Source: Candidatus Zixiibacteriota bacterium
Lineage (GTDB): Bacteria; Zixibacteria; MSB-5A5; GN15; FEB-12
Length of the DNA: 37,787 nucleotides
NCBI GenBank assembly: GCA_024278515.1
Contig: JAJRTA010000194.1
Span: 1-37,787, forward strand
Reading direction: 5' to 3'
Shown here: piece after piece, positions 1 through 9,083 of the stretch
Numbering within the stretch: position 1 is the first letter of the stretch
How the letters are laid out: each line of letters opens with the position of its first letter
The notes under the pieces: generated by a model
The model's database searches: none
What the model was told of the DNA's origin: nothing
What the model saw: only the letters and a program-made list of their open reading frames with translations
Program-made: the position numbers and the translations under genes

Positions 1-1959
1 GGCAACACTGAGGGTCAGACCATCAGCGTTAACGTCGGTAGCAGCGATCTGGCCCTGCATGTTGACATTAAATACGGCCAGACCCTTGACGAAGTAGTTG
101 CTGAACAGTACGGCGTCAGCAATTTCGTTGGAGTTGCCGTTGAGGTTAATGTCGCCGCGGGCGTCGATCGAGTCGGCGCAGACGATGTCGATTCCGCCGT
201 TGAGGAAGTCAACGAACTGAATCGGGGCCGGTTTGCCCTGGCCGCCGCCGACCAGACATTCTTCCTGGACACCGGTGTAGGTCGGGAAACCGGTGGTAGC
301 GTCTTCGATATGACCGATCATGTCAAAGTCGATGACGTAACGGGACACACCCTGAATCGAAGCCAGCGGATCGTCAGCCGGATGGTAGGCGATGCTGTTG
401 TCGGTACAGTTGGTCCAGTAGAAACGGATCGGAGCGTACTGGCACTCGAGAGTACGGTCATTGCTGACCAGGAAGTCGAGCGAGAACAGTACGGCCGGAA
501 GCGGGCTCGGGGTCAGGCAGGTCGGATGGTTGGGACCATTGTTGGTCTCGGCAATACCGACTACTTCAAGCATGCCGCTGGGGCAGGCGTTACCGCAGTT
601 GCCGTTCGGGCCAAAGCGATAGTTGAAGTATTCCCAGCCGCAATCGGTGAACGGAGCACCGGGGATAGCGGTCTGGAACTGCAGGGCGGAAGCGTCATAA
701 GCGATCATGAAATCAAAACCGCCCATGTCTTCGGAACCCTTGTTCAGAGTCACGTCAACGATCTCGTGCATACCCTGAAGAGTATTGTGGGTCTTCTCGA
801 TCTGGACCTCGTAAGGCTCAGTCGTCAGAACGTCGAACTCAACCGAGCAGGTGCTGGAAGCGTTGCCGTCGGTGGCTTCGAGAGTCACCGTGTAGAGCAC
901 GCCGCCGTCACCGGCCGGAGCAGCCGCGCCGACAGTCTCAAAGCAGACCTGTCCGCCGACCAGGGTAACGTTGCCGACCGGAGCCGGGGTAACGCTCAGA
1001 ATCGAGACGGAGGCAGGATCGCAGTCAACATCATCAACCGTGAAATCGGCACAGGCAGTGTTGCCCATTCCAACCGGAATGGTGCCGCCACAGGCGATGA
1101 CCGGAGCTTCGTTGGTGAAGTTCATGTTCAGAACAACCTGCGGGCAGTCGCCCGGGTTGTGCAGACCGTCGTTGACTTCGATTGTGGCAGTTACGGAAGC
1201 GCCGACATCAGCCAGCGTCGGAGCGTAAGAGTAAGTGCCACTGCCGTCGATCGAACCAACACCAGCAACAACGGCGAAGCTGATCGGATCGCCTTCCGGA
1301 TCTGTAGCAGCGTACTGCAATACAACGGTGTTACAGTGATCACCGGTGTAACTGGTCGGGGCAGTAGTGAATTCCGGACACTGGTTCAGGATTTCCTCGG
1401 TCAGGTAGCAGTACGGACCAGCCCAGTTCGGGGGAGTGGAACCCGGGGCGCCGAACGCCCACATCCAGGCGCCTGACGGCCGGTAGAAAGCAGAGTCGAT
1501 ACAGATCTCTTCACCATAAGGAGCGCCGGTAGCATCGATGCTGAGGTTTACAACCGGACCGTCAAAGGACGGCGGCAGACCGGGACCGGTGATAACGGAA
1601 CCACCAAAACCGATCGTGTCGGCTCCGGTACCATCCCAGTCGAACGGGTTCTCTGCCCAAATGAGGTCAAAGTTGCCCGACGGGAAAGTCGGATCGGTAG
1701 CGTAAGTGCCAACCCAGGTAAGACCGGTATTATTATAGATAACGAAACCGTTGGTCATACCTTTGACCTTATTGACAGCATCATTATTCGTGTAGTTGAA
1801 CACGAATTCAACAACAGTACCGGTATTGGCCGGAAGACCTCCGTTAGGTCCGAGACCTGTTACACTGCTGAGATAAATATCACCAGCAGGGGGTTGAGCG
1901 AAGGCCATGCCAAATGAAAGGGTCAAGAACAATGCAAGCATCAAGGAAATGCGTTTCAT
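1..1959 (-). CDS. Secreted cohesin-like/dockerin-like repeat protein, 3' end beyond window (partial)
   Basis: Frame is open from ATG at 1959 (MKRISLMLALFLTLSFGMAFAQPPAGDIYLSS..., signal peptide) to base 1, 653 codons without a stop; cohesin-like stretch (VDVTLNKGSEDMGGFDFMIAYDASALQF) and dockerin-like tail (ARGDINLNGNSNEIADAVLFSNYF...ATDVNADGLTLSVA). Missing from the supplied ORF track because there is no stop in the window. Confidence 0.88.
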   Translation of the reverse strand, partial: MKRISLMLALFLTLSFGMAFAQPPAGDIYLSSVTGLGPNGGLPANTGTVVEFVFNYTNNDAVNKVKGMTNGFVIYNNTGLTWVGTYATDPTFPSGNFDLIWAENPFDWDGTGADTIGFGGSVITGPGLPPSFDGPVVNLSIDATGAPYGEEICIDSAFYRPSGAWMWAFGAPGSTPPNWAGPYCYLTEEILNQCPEFTTAPTSYTGDHCNTVVLQYAATDPEGDPISFAVVAGVGSIDGSGTYSYAPTLADVGASVTATIEVNDGLHNPGDCPQVVLNMNFTNEAPVIACGGTIPVGMGNTACADFTVDDVDCDPASVSILSVTPAPVGNVTLVGGQVCFETVGAAAPAGDGGVLYTVTLEATDGNASSTCSVEFDVLTTEPYEVQIEKTHNTLQGMHEIVDVTLNKGSEDMGGFDFMIAYDASALQFQTAIPGAPFTDCGWEYFNYRFGPNGNCGNACPSGMLEVVGIAETNNGPNHPTCLTPSPLPAVLFSLDFLVSNDRTLECQYAPIRFYWTNCTDNSIAYHPADDPLASIQGVSRYVIDFDMIGHIEDATTGFPTYTGVQEECLVGGGQGKPAPIQFVDFLNGGIDIVCADSIDARGDINLNGNSNEIADAVLFSNYFVKGLAVFNVNMQGQIAATDVNADGLTLSVA

Positions 1960-2265
1960 TTTGTTCTCCTAATTACTTCGTTAGCAAATAACATGAGTTG
2001 TACGTTTATCGGATTCAAACTCCCCCCTCGCGTCACCACGAAACAGTCAGCGGACGAGAGCCACCTAGTCCTGAAACCGTCATTAGCGACCTGGGATAGA
2101 ATCTGATAACGTCCTTTCATTTGAGCGTGTGTCATAAAATAGTACCTCTTTTAAGAGTCCTCCTTTCTCATCTTTACTTTAATAGGTTAAGGGTTATGAC
2201 CGTCCCGCCCGAGAGCGGGAGCGGCCTGTTTCTTGTATCTGTTTTCTTTTTTTCATCAAGTCAAA

Positions 2266-3582
2266 CTACGGACATGTTGCGCACGGTTCCGGACCGCCCA
2301 GGAACATGAAATCAACCAGATAGACCAGGTCCGAAATATCTATATCCCCGTTACAATCTGCCATATCGGCCAGCCAGAACGGATCGGGCGGGGGGCCGCC
2401 GACAAACATATAATCAACCATATAAACCATATCAGAAATATCAGGCGGCCAGTCGCCGGAATTGTTTACATCACCGCAAATACCAAGAGGACAGGGGTCG
2501 GGTGCGGTGCAATCGGAACCTACGGTCCACTTGCTGTTTGGCAAAGTGTCACAGGCCCACTGGATGTTCAAGGCACATGCAACCGGGTCCGGGTCGCCAT
2601 AGCAACAGCGGCCTTCCGGAGGCGGTTCGATACTTAAAGATCCGTTAACCAGCCAGACATTGGCCGTGTCAATATACGAGACGGTATCCACGCCTATCTC
2701 CATCGAGTCGGCAGGCGGTGTCGATACCCGTTTCCAGGTCAGACAGGTATTACCGGCCCACAGTTCGCAGAGCCAGTAGTTGGTGTCGGGCACTTCCGCC
2801 TGAAGAATCCCGATCGAGGAGCCGTCCGGCCGCGCAAAGTTGAAGTGAGCGAGGAAATTCGACTGGATCATCATGTTTACGGAGCGATCGGACAAAGTAT
2901 CGGGGATATCAAGGACATCGGCCAGAAGCTTGATCAGCAAACCGCCCTGCTGCGGGGCAATTCCGGGAGTTGTAGGAGGTTCCGGCAATTCGGCGATACC
3001 GGCGACATTAAGATCATAGCCGTAACCGGAAAGCGATCGGGCGTCAACCCATTCCCAGTTTTCGATCAGAGTCCCGGAGACATCGAAACTGCCGACCAGA
3101 GCTTCGTTGGTATCGACATGAAACCAGTCCCACTCGGCCGGATGCGCCCAATCGTGAGTCGAGTCGGCCGGCACCATGGTGGAATCGGTACAAACCGACC
3201 CCTGCCAGACATCACAACGCCAGTAGATGGAATCACCGGTGACGTGAATAGAGTCAACACAGGAGTCGACAACGACCGGATCATACCCGAGACAGAGCCA
3301 GCGAGTAGTGTCGATCGTGGTGTCAACATTAGTCTGGAAAATGAGAATATCCGGTCGGTCCAGTTGCAACCAGATATTGAAACCGGCAACCGTGTCATGG
3401 TAATTGGACAGGTACACTGATATCACCGTATTCTGGGCTCCGGATACGGCGGTAGTGTCACCAACCTGCACAATGAGGTCGGGCAACTGGCCGTAAACCG
3501 TCCCGGCGGTTATCAGAACCACCATAACCACAACTTTGAGCGTCACACTGAAGATTCCGGTAAAGGTCCTTCCGAGAGTCAT
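2266..3582 (-). CDS. Secreted protein with C-terminal duplicated dockerin-like Ca-binding repeats
   Basis: N-terminal hydrophobic signal (VVVMVVLITAGTVYG); C-terminus CGDVNNSGDWPPDISDMVYMVDYMF...ADCNGDIDISDLVYLVDFMFLGG is a duplicated dockerin type I-like motif. Confidence 0.88.
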   Translation of the reverse strand: MTLGRTFTGIFSVTLKVVVMVVLITAGTVYGQLPDLIVQVGDTTAVSGAQNTVISVYLSNYHDTVAGFNIWLQLDRPDILIFQTNVDTTIDTTRWLCLGYDPVVVDSCVDSIHVTGDSIYWRCDVWQGSVCTDSTMVPADSTHDWAHPAEWDWFHVDTNEALVGSFDVSGTLIENWEWVDARSLSGYGYDLNVAGIAELPEPPTTPGIAPQQGGLLIKLLADVLDIPDTLSDRSVNMMIQSNFLAHFNFARPDGSSIGILQAEVPDTNYWLCELWAGNTCLTWKRVSTPPADSMEIGVDTVSYIDTANVWLVNGSLSIEPPPEGRCCYGDPDPVACALNIQWACDTLPNSKWTVGSDCTAPDPCPLGICGDVNNSGDWPPDISDMVYMVDYMFVGGPPPDPFWLADMADCNGDIDISDLVYLVDFMFLGGPEPCATCP

Positions 3583-3888
3583 TCAATCCTCCTAATCGAG
3601 ATTCGGTCTACCTACGTCTGCTAAACCCTTAACCAAGGTTCAATAGGAGCACTCCCGTAAACAGCGTTGCCGGAGCCACCGGTACTGAACACACCCGTTC
3701 AAGAGTGACTCGCCTTCTTGATTTTGACATTCTTCGAAGCAGTTAATTCCGTTAAGTAAGTCTGCTTGTATACCACGTACTGAAAAAAGTTTCAGTACAT
3801 TCTTTGAAGTACTTGAACAGCTATTACTCGGAAAGAGATTGGACCCCTAAGGAGTCATTCTGTGCATGTCGTCCATCGTCCGAGGCCT

Positions 3889-3917
3889 AATATAGGCACA
3901 GTCGCTCGATATGTCAA
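3889..3917 (-). promoter_or_regulatory. Sigma70-like promoter for the 2266..3582 gene
   Basis: On minus strand TTGACA - 17 nt - TATATT (-35 at 3912-3917, -10 at 3889-3894); implies a ~300 nt 5' leader. Confidence 0.6.
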
Positions 3918-4219
3918 GGGCAAAAAGGCAAGTTTTTCAGTACTTTTTCTGTTTCGCAAATGCTCCTTTTTCGGCAAGAGGTTTTGATCCAAAATTACAT
4001 ATAACATAACGGGCGGTTTCACCCGCTTCGACAAGCGGTATAAACCGTTTCACCCCTTACAATTTGTATCGGAATTTTCGTGAATTCCTTGCCCGTATAT
4101 GAGTTAAGAAGATCGTGCCGGTTTCGGAACGGGCACAGACGGCAAAAGTTCGGCCTGTTCCGTTATTATTACTGAAGTTATCACAAGGCTTTAACGGCTC
4201 TTTGACAAAGCAGGCAAAA

Positions 4220-4251
4220 AACCGGCCGCAGGCTTATAGCCGCGGCCGGTT
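4220..4251 (-). terminator. Rho-independent terminator of the lipoprotein gene
   Basis: Minus strand AACCGGCCGC-loop-GCGGCCGGTT (10 bp stem) followed by a T-run. Confidence 0.8.
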
Positions 4252-4271
4252 CGCTATATAAAAACAGCCGT

Positions 4272-5225
4272 CTATTTCCTGGTCCAGCCGGAGGCGGCCA
4301 TCGTTCCCCCGTCTGAGCATGGTTCGGTTGCCGTCCAGGAAACGGCGCCGCTGGTAAAAGTAAACGTGACCGTTCCCTGGCCTTCGTTGACGGTCGCGGT
4401 CACGGTCCAGCTGCTGTTGATATTAAGCGTAGCATCGGCATTGGACCCCATGCCGGTGCATGTGGCGGCAATGGTGCTGGTTGATGTGATAGTCCCGGAC
4501 TCCGGGCAACCGGTGTTGCTGTTTGTGCTGAATACGACATCGGTTACTGTCAGATTCTGACTAACAGATACGTCACAGGCATTCCACTCCCGGTTTTCTC
4601 CAGAGTGAAGCGTATCCTGCGTGTCGCCGTTTACGGTAAGAATGGTGTCGGCTCCCACGTACTCCAGTCCCATGCCTATATCCTGGTGGGTCATACCGTA
4701 AATGCTGTCACGGTTCAGTTCCCAGTTTACATGAGCGCGTTCATAAAGATATTCAATCACTGTTTGATCGGTGGGATACTGCACCGGCAGTCCACCCGAG
4801 ATAATCTTGATCGAATCCCATCCGTTGACTAAGACGGTGTCGAAATACTCCGTCTGACCTTCGAAATAATGTTCGGTCGCTTTGGCGTAAAAGTTGAAAA
4901 TATGCCAGCCTTCGCTGTACCCCACGTAACCTGCGCTGTCAATCACAATCACCTCATCATCGGCGCCAAGAGCCAGCGAAGTTTCGGAGAACTTCGGAGC
5001 GGCCGCGCCCGGAATGGAATCCATCAACTTCCACGACAAAGTGATACCGCTCATCGGCGTAGACAAAATGTCCTCGGTCAGCATCTGTTGAACGAAGGAT
5101 GAATCTTCCTCATTCAGGGTCGACTGGTTGTTGCCGGTCACTTTCGAATCCTCTTCGCAGCCGAACATGAATGCGGCCGCGAAGGCCATAAAAACGGCAA
5201 GCGACAGAATGATCAGCTTTTTCAT
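4272..5225 (-). CDS. Predicted lipoprotein of unknown function
   Basis: MKKLIILSLAVFMAFAAAFMFGCEED: signal peptide with lipobox Cys; start moved to the MKK codon (5225). Confidence 0.85.
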   Translation of the reverse strand: MKKLIILSLAVFMAFAAAFMFGCEEDSKVTGNNQSTLNEEDSSFVQQMLTEDILSTPMSGITLSWKLMDSIPGAAAPKFSETSLALGADDEVIVIDSAGYVGYSEGWHIFNFYAKATEHYFEGQTEYFDTVLVNGWDSIKIISGGLPVQYPTDQTVIEYLYERAHVNWELNRDSIYGMTHQDIGMGLEYVGADTILTVNGDTQDTLHSGENREWNACDVSVSQNLTVTDVVFSTNSNTGCPESGTITSTSTIAATCTGMGSNADATLNINSSWTVTATVNEGQGTVTFTFTSGAVSWTATEPCSDGGTMAASGWTRK

Positions 5226-5342
5226 TACGATCACCTCACGATTTACTGTTTATAGTCTCGTTTAGTTAATTAGGTCGGTTTATAAATCACATCTATTAAT
5301 GATTAATGCTTTATATCAAGCGGTCCCGGAGACATCAAGCGC

Positions 5343-6548
5343 TCAGGTACTTGCCTGCGGGCCGCCGTAAAGTCCGATATGGGAACGGGAACCATCGATG
5401 TTATAGATAGTGGAATCCCCGCCATGGACAGCCGGTGAGCTGTCCTGAACATGAAAATCACCCGGGCCGATGAAAAGCGGATCGATATTGAGATTGCCGT
5501 TGATGTCGGTCTGGTCCCAGATATCCCGGTATTCTCCTTCTTTGTTATTGAAGACGATATTGTTGGAGAACTGCCATTTGGCCCAGTCGCCGTAGTTCCA
5601 CACCCCGACACATGGACAGACCCATTGATCCCGCCAGCCGTTCTCGGTAATGATATTGTTAACGATCCGCCCCCGGCTCTCCGTCGACCACGGGGCCACT
5701 CCGCAATTGCCGTTGTAATGCACGACATTGTTGGTGATATCCATGAATGCCTGCCCGGTGGCGATAATTCCCCAGCCGAGATTATCATGCACCAGATTGT
5801 TGCGGGCAATAACCCAGGAGGTCCCGAACGCTCCGATCCCTTTCCAGTAGCCGGTGACCTCGTTGCGGTAAGCCACACAAGTGGCGTCCCATGTCACGCC
5901 GATCCCGGCCCCGCGCCCGCCCTTGATCAGGCAGTCCATCACGGTTGCGCAGGCTCCGCGGTAAAGGGCGACACCGTCCCAGCCGTTGTTGACAAGATTG
6001 CAGTTGGTGATGGTCAGGTTCGCTCCCTCTCGTCCGAAAACCCCGCCGATGCCTACCACTACGGAATCGATGCGATGGTCGTTGTCGATGATTTCCAGGT
6101 TTTCAAGAAACACGTTAGAGCGCCGCACGACTATCGCCGCGTCGGTGGCGTTACCGTCGGGATCACGTCGTCCGCCGCTGACAGTCAGGTTGATCAGACT
6201 GGTCACCGGGGAGTCTTCGATATAGATGCCGTAACCGGCGTTGGTCATCAGGCGGGTGCGATGTCTATCCTCCCCGATAATAATCAGCGATTTTCCTTTG
6301 ATCACAAACCCGGTAGTGGCCTCTACCGGAGTATGAGGATCGGGGCAGTTGCCGCAGAGCGGATCCTCGAAATCCGACGGGCGGGCCTCGAACGTTTTCG
6401 CTCCCAGAACAAGCGTGTCGCCATCGGAAGCGTAGTCGATCACCGACTGGAGATTGTCGCCTCGAACGACGGTCAACGTGGCCGCCTTCAGACCGCCGAC
6501 ACTAAACAACAACACAATAAAACAAAAAACTGTCAGCTTTACTCTCAT
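5343..6548 (-). CDS. Secreted right-handed parallel beta-helix repeat protein
   Basis: Signal peptide MRVKLTVFCFIVLLFSVGGLKA then PbH1-like N-rich repeats (NNLVHDNLGWGIIATGQAFMDITNNVVHYNGNCGV, NIITENG, NNIVFNN). Confidence 0.85.
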   Translation of the reverse strand: MRVKLTVFCFIVLLFSVGGLKAATLTVVRGDNLQSVIDYASDGDTLVLGAKTFEARPSDFEDPLCGNCPDPHTPVEATTGFVIKGKSLIIIGEDRHRTRLMTNAGYGIYIEDSPVTSLINLTVSGGRRDPDGNATDAAIVVRRSNVFLENLEIIDNDHRIDSVVVGIGGVFGREGANLTITNCNLVNNGWDGVALYRGACATVMDCLIKGGRGAGIGVTWDATCVAYRNEVTGYWKGIGAFGTSWVIARNNLVHDNLGWGIIATGQAFMDITNNVVHYNGNCGVAPWSTESRGRIVNNIITENGWRDQWVCPCVGVWNYGDWAKWQFSNNIVFNNKEGEYRDIWDQTDINGNLNIDPLFIGPGDFHVQDSSPAVHGGDSTIYNIDGSRSHIGLYGGPQAST

Positions 6549-6598
6549 GATGAGAAATGAATCCAAATCGTCAGGTGCAGGCAACAACAATATCATCC

Positions 6599-6627
6599 TT
6601 GCCTCGTCTGCTGACCTGTTTTATAAT
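6599..6627 (+). promoter_or_regulatory. Sigma70-like promoter for the 6654..7766 ORF
   Basis: TTGCCT - 17 nt - TATAAT ending ~27 nt before the start codon. Confidence 0.5.
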
Positions 6628-6653
6628 CAGCCGTCACCAAACGATCAGGGTCA

Positions 6654-7766
6654 ATGATGCAGATTCAGCGAACCGCCGCCATTCTTCTGTCACAACAGCC
6701 GATGCGTCCCTGCGGTCGGGATGAATGGGTGCGCGGGACTCGTAACGCCGTAATGTGGGTCAAGGCAAACTCGATGATCCTGCGTAGCTCAGCGGGTATG
6801 CAAACCTGGGACCTGATAACGGCTCTGGCCTCACATGAAAAACTACCCATGGAGCTTTTGATTCCGGCATCTTCCGAAGACGATTACTATCGAATCCGGC
6901 GCGATACGGTTGAACAGTTCGGTCTTGATGTATCCGTCACGACATTCCGTCCCCTCATTCCTGATCCCGATGAAGAATATGACAAAGCTAAATTCATGCG
7001 GGAGCGGGACCGCTTGATCGGGCTGAACTCGGATGTGATCATCCCGATTTCAATTCGTAAAGACGGCGTTATGGCCGGGATAATACAAAACGCCGAACAA
7101 AGCGGCAAACCGATCATCAACAGCTGGCGGGTGAAATACCGAAGACGGGAGGAATCACTCGGTTATACTATTAATGAAGGGGAATTGACCGACCAGGCGC
7201 TTTCTTTCGATGAGGATTACATTATCCACTGGACCCGAGCCGCCAACGGACCCTGGCCGACCGAGCGGGCGACAGACTACTACCGGGATATCATACGCTC
7301 TCAGAGCTTCCCCCGAAGCGGGTTTGACACCCTCATTAATATAGTCAGACGAAAGAAGATCATCGCTTCAACCGGTCACATGCCGGATAATAAACCATGC
7401 GTCTGCTTCTCCGCACTGACCCCGCGGCAACTTCTTCCCTTAATCCGCTGGCGTCAAAGATACCGCCGGATGTCTTTCGAACCTTACGGTATCGGCATCA
7501 AACGGAACACGGCACTTCAGGTGGGCGTCAAGCCGGTCATCTATTATGAGAACAGCGAAGGACGACCGTCCGGCGTGGAACCCTGGCGGACCCAATCAAG
7601 CGGCGTGAAATCCGACTGGCGGCAGGAAAAGGAATACCGGCATCTTAACGATCTGGACCTGGCTGAGATAGCAAAGGAGGAGCTCATCTGTTTTTGTCGG
7701 ACCGGCGAGGAAGCCAACAACCTGCAAAACGCTTTCGGAATAAGAACTGTCGGCTTGACCGACTGA
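6654..7766 (+). CDS. Orphan protein; N-terminal half resembles a Rossmann/SLOG-like nucleotide-sensing fold, C-terminal half unassigned
   Basis: 370 aa ORF. N-half has DprA/SLOG-like texture (NAVMWVKANSMILRSSAGMQTWDLITALASHEKLPMELLIPAS...RDRLIGLNSDVIIPISIRKDGVMAGIIQ); C-half FSALTPRQLLPLIRW...FEPYGIGIKR...DWRQEKEYRHLNDLDL. Coding nature is well supported, family assignment is not. Confidence 0.7.
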   Translation: MMQIQRTAAILLSQQPMRPCGRDEWVRGTRNAVMWVKANSMILRSSAGMQTWDLITALASHEKLPMELLIPASSEDDYYRIRRDTVEQFGLDVSVTTFRPLIPDPDEEYDKAKFMRERDRLIGLNSDVIIPISIRKDGVMAGIIQNAEQSGKPIINSWRVKYRRREESLGYTINEGELTDQALSFDEDYIIHWTRAANGPWPTERATDYYRDIIRSQSFPRSGFDTLINIVRRKKIIASTGHMPDNKPCVCFSALTPRQLLPLIRWRQRYRRMSFEPYGIGIKRNTALQVGVKPVIYYENSEGRPSGVEPWRTQSSGVKSDWRQEKEYRHLNDLDLAEIAKEELICFCRTGEEANNLQNAFGIRTVGLTD

Positions 7767-8008
7767 AGGGGTGTGATCGAACCCAGCAACACCGTGAAAA
7801 GACCATTCGTTACCGTCACCGCCGGGTGGGTTTCACTCCAGAACGGGACGCCGCCGGTTGCAACATCATAAAGAGAAAACGTCAGCGAATAGCCGCTATC
7901 TGCCACCGGACTGTCGTCGGCATTGGTCAGCCGTTCCTGATAAGAGATTGTGATCGGAACGGCAATAAGATAACAAATGATAACGATCCTCCCGGTATTA
8001 TTTGACAT
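7767..8008 (-). pseudogene. 5' fragment of a secreted-protein gene, truncated
   Basis: Minus-strand MSNNTGRIVIICYLIAVPITISYQERLTNADDSPVADSGYSLTFSLYDVATGGVPFWSETHPAVTVTNGLFTVLLGSITPL resembles the N-terminus of large secreted proteins (ISYQGRLTD..G.P..DG.YS.TFSLYD..TGG..LW.E); protein-like text stops at ~7766 where the convergent ORF ends and continues only as antisense of it. Confidence 0.7.
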
Positions 8009-8084
8009 CCCCTATCTCTTTTCACAGGCATTATCAAGGGAACAAAAGGGGCTCTGAATTGTCTATGTAACAAAGGATTAAGTT

Positions 8085-9083
8085 ATGAAAAAAAACAATA
8101 AGTCGTATGTTCTTCGGACGGTGAGGAGCAGAAGAATTGCAGATTACCTGTACCTGGCCGGTCTGGTTGGCCTGCTGGTACTTCTGCCTTTCGGTGTCCG
8201 GGTCAAATCTGAAAGCAACGATGGTCATAAAATGAAATTCAATAAGCTCACCGAAGAAGAAGAGCGGGTGATTGTCAACAAGGGGACCGAAGCGCCGTTC
8301 ACCGGCAAATACTATAAACACAAAGAGGCAGGCGTTTACACATGCAAGCGTTGTGACTCTCCGCTGTTTCGTTCCGATGACAAATTCGATTCCGGCTGCG
8401 GCTGGCCCGGCTTCGACGACGCTATCAAGGGAGCCGTGAAACAGGTCCCTGACGCCGACGGCCGCCGAACCGAAATTATTTGCGCCGCCTGCGGCGGACA
8501 TCTGGGGCATGTCTTTCTCGATGAAGGGTTTACCGACAAGAACACCCGCCATTGTGTCAACTCGATCTCGCTCAATTTCAAACCTGCCGATAATGGCACC
8601 GAGACAGCTAAAGCCTATTTCGCCGGAGGATGTTTCTGGGGAGTGGAACATCTGCTGCAACAGACCGAGGGAGTCCTGTCTGTTCGTTCAGGCTATATGG
8701 GGGGAAGTGTTGACAACCCGACTTACGAACAAGTCTGTACCGGACGGACCGGCCATGCCGAGACAGTCGAAGTCGAGTTCGACCTGTCAAAAACAGATTT
8801 TGAAACGCTGGCCAAACTGTTTTTCGAAATACATGATCCGACCCAGATGAACCGCCAGGGTCCCGATGTCGGCGACCAGTACCGCTCGGCGATTTTTTAT
8901 GTCAACGAGGAACAGCGCCGGATCACCGAGAAGCTAATCGATCTGTTAAAAACCAACGGCTACCAGGTCGTGACCGAAATTGTGCAGGCGGACAAGTTCT
9001 GGCCGGCTGAGGAATATCATCAGAACTACTATCAGCGCACCGGCAAACAGCCCTACTGCCACGTGTACACCAAACGGTTTTAG
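8085..9083 (+). CDS. msrBA: Bifunctional peptide methionine sulfoxide reductase, MsrB-MsrA fusion with N-terminal membrane anchor/signal
   Basis: MsrB: CKRCDSPLF, SGCGWPGF, CAACGGHLGHVF, RHCVNSISLNF; MsrA: AYFAGGCFWGVEHLLQQTEGV, EIHDPTQMNRQGPDVGDQYRSAIF. Confidence 0.95.
   Translation: MKKNNKSYVLRTVRSRRIADYLYLAGLVGLLVLLPFGVRVKSESNDGHKMKFNKLTEEEERVIVNKGTEAPFTGKYYKHKEAGVYTCKRCDSPLFRSDDKFDSGCGWPGFDDAIKGAVKQVPDADGRRTEIICAACGGHLGHVFLDEGFTDKNTRHCVNSISLNFKPADNGTETAKAYFAGGCFWGVEHLLQQTEGVLSVRSGYMGGSVDNPTYEQVCTGRTGHAETVEVEFDLSKTDFETLAKLFFEIHDPTQMNRQGPDVGDQYRSAIFYVNEEQRRITEKLIDLLKTNGYQVVTEIVQADKFWPAEEYHQNYYQRTGKQPYCHVYTKRF

Noticed and set aside
310-1476. 388 aa plus-strand ORF
   Set aside because: Antisense of a clearly protein-like minus-strand frame with signal peptide and dockerin-like tail.
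2203-2220. TCCCGC-ccgaga-GCGGGA hairpin downstream of the 2266..3582 gene
   Set aside because: Short stem with no T-run on the minus strand; insufficient as a terminator call.
5451-6560. 369 aa plus-strand ORF
   Set aside because: Antisense of the beta-helix protein gene.
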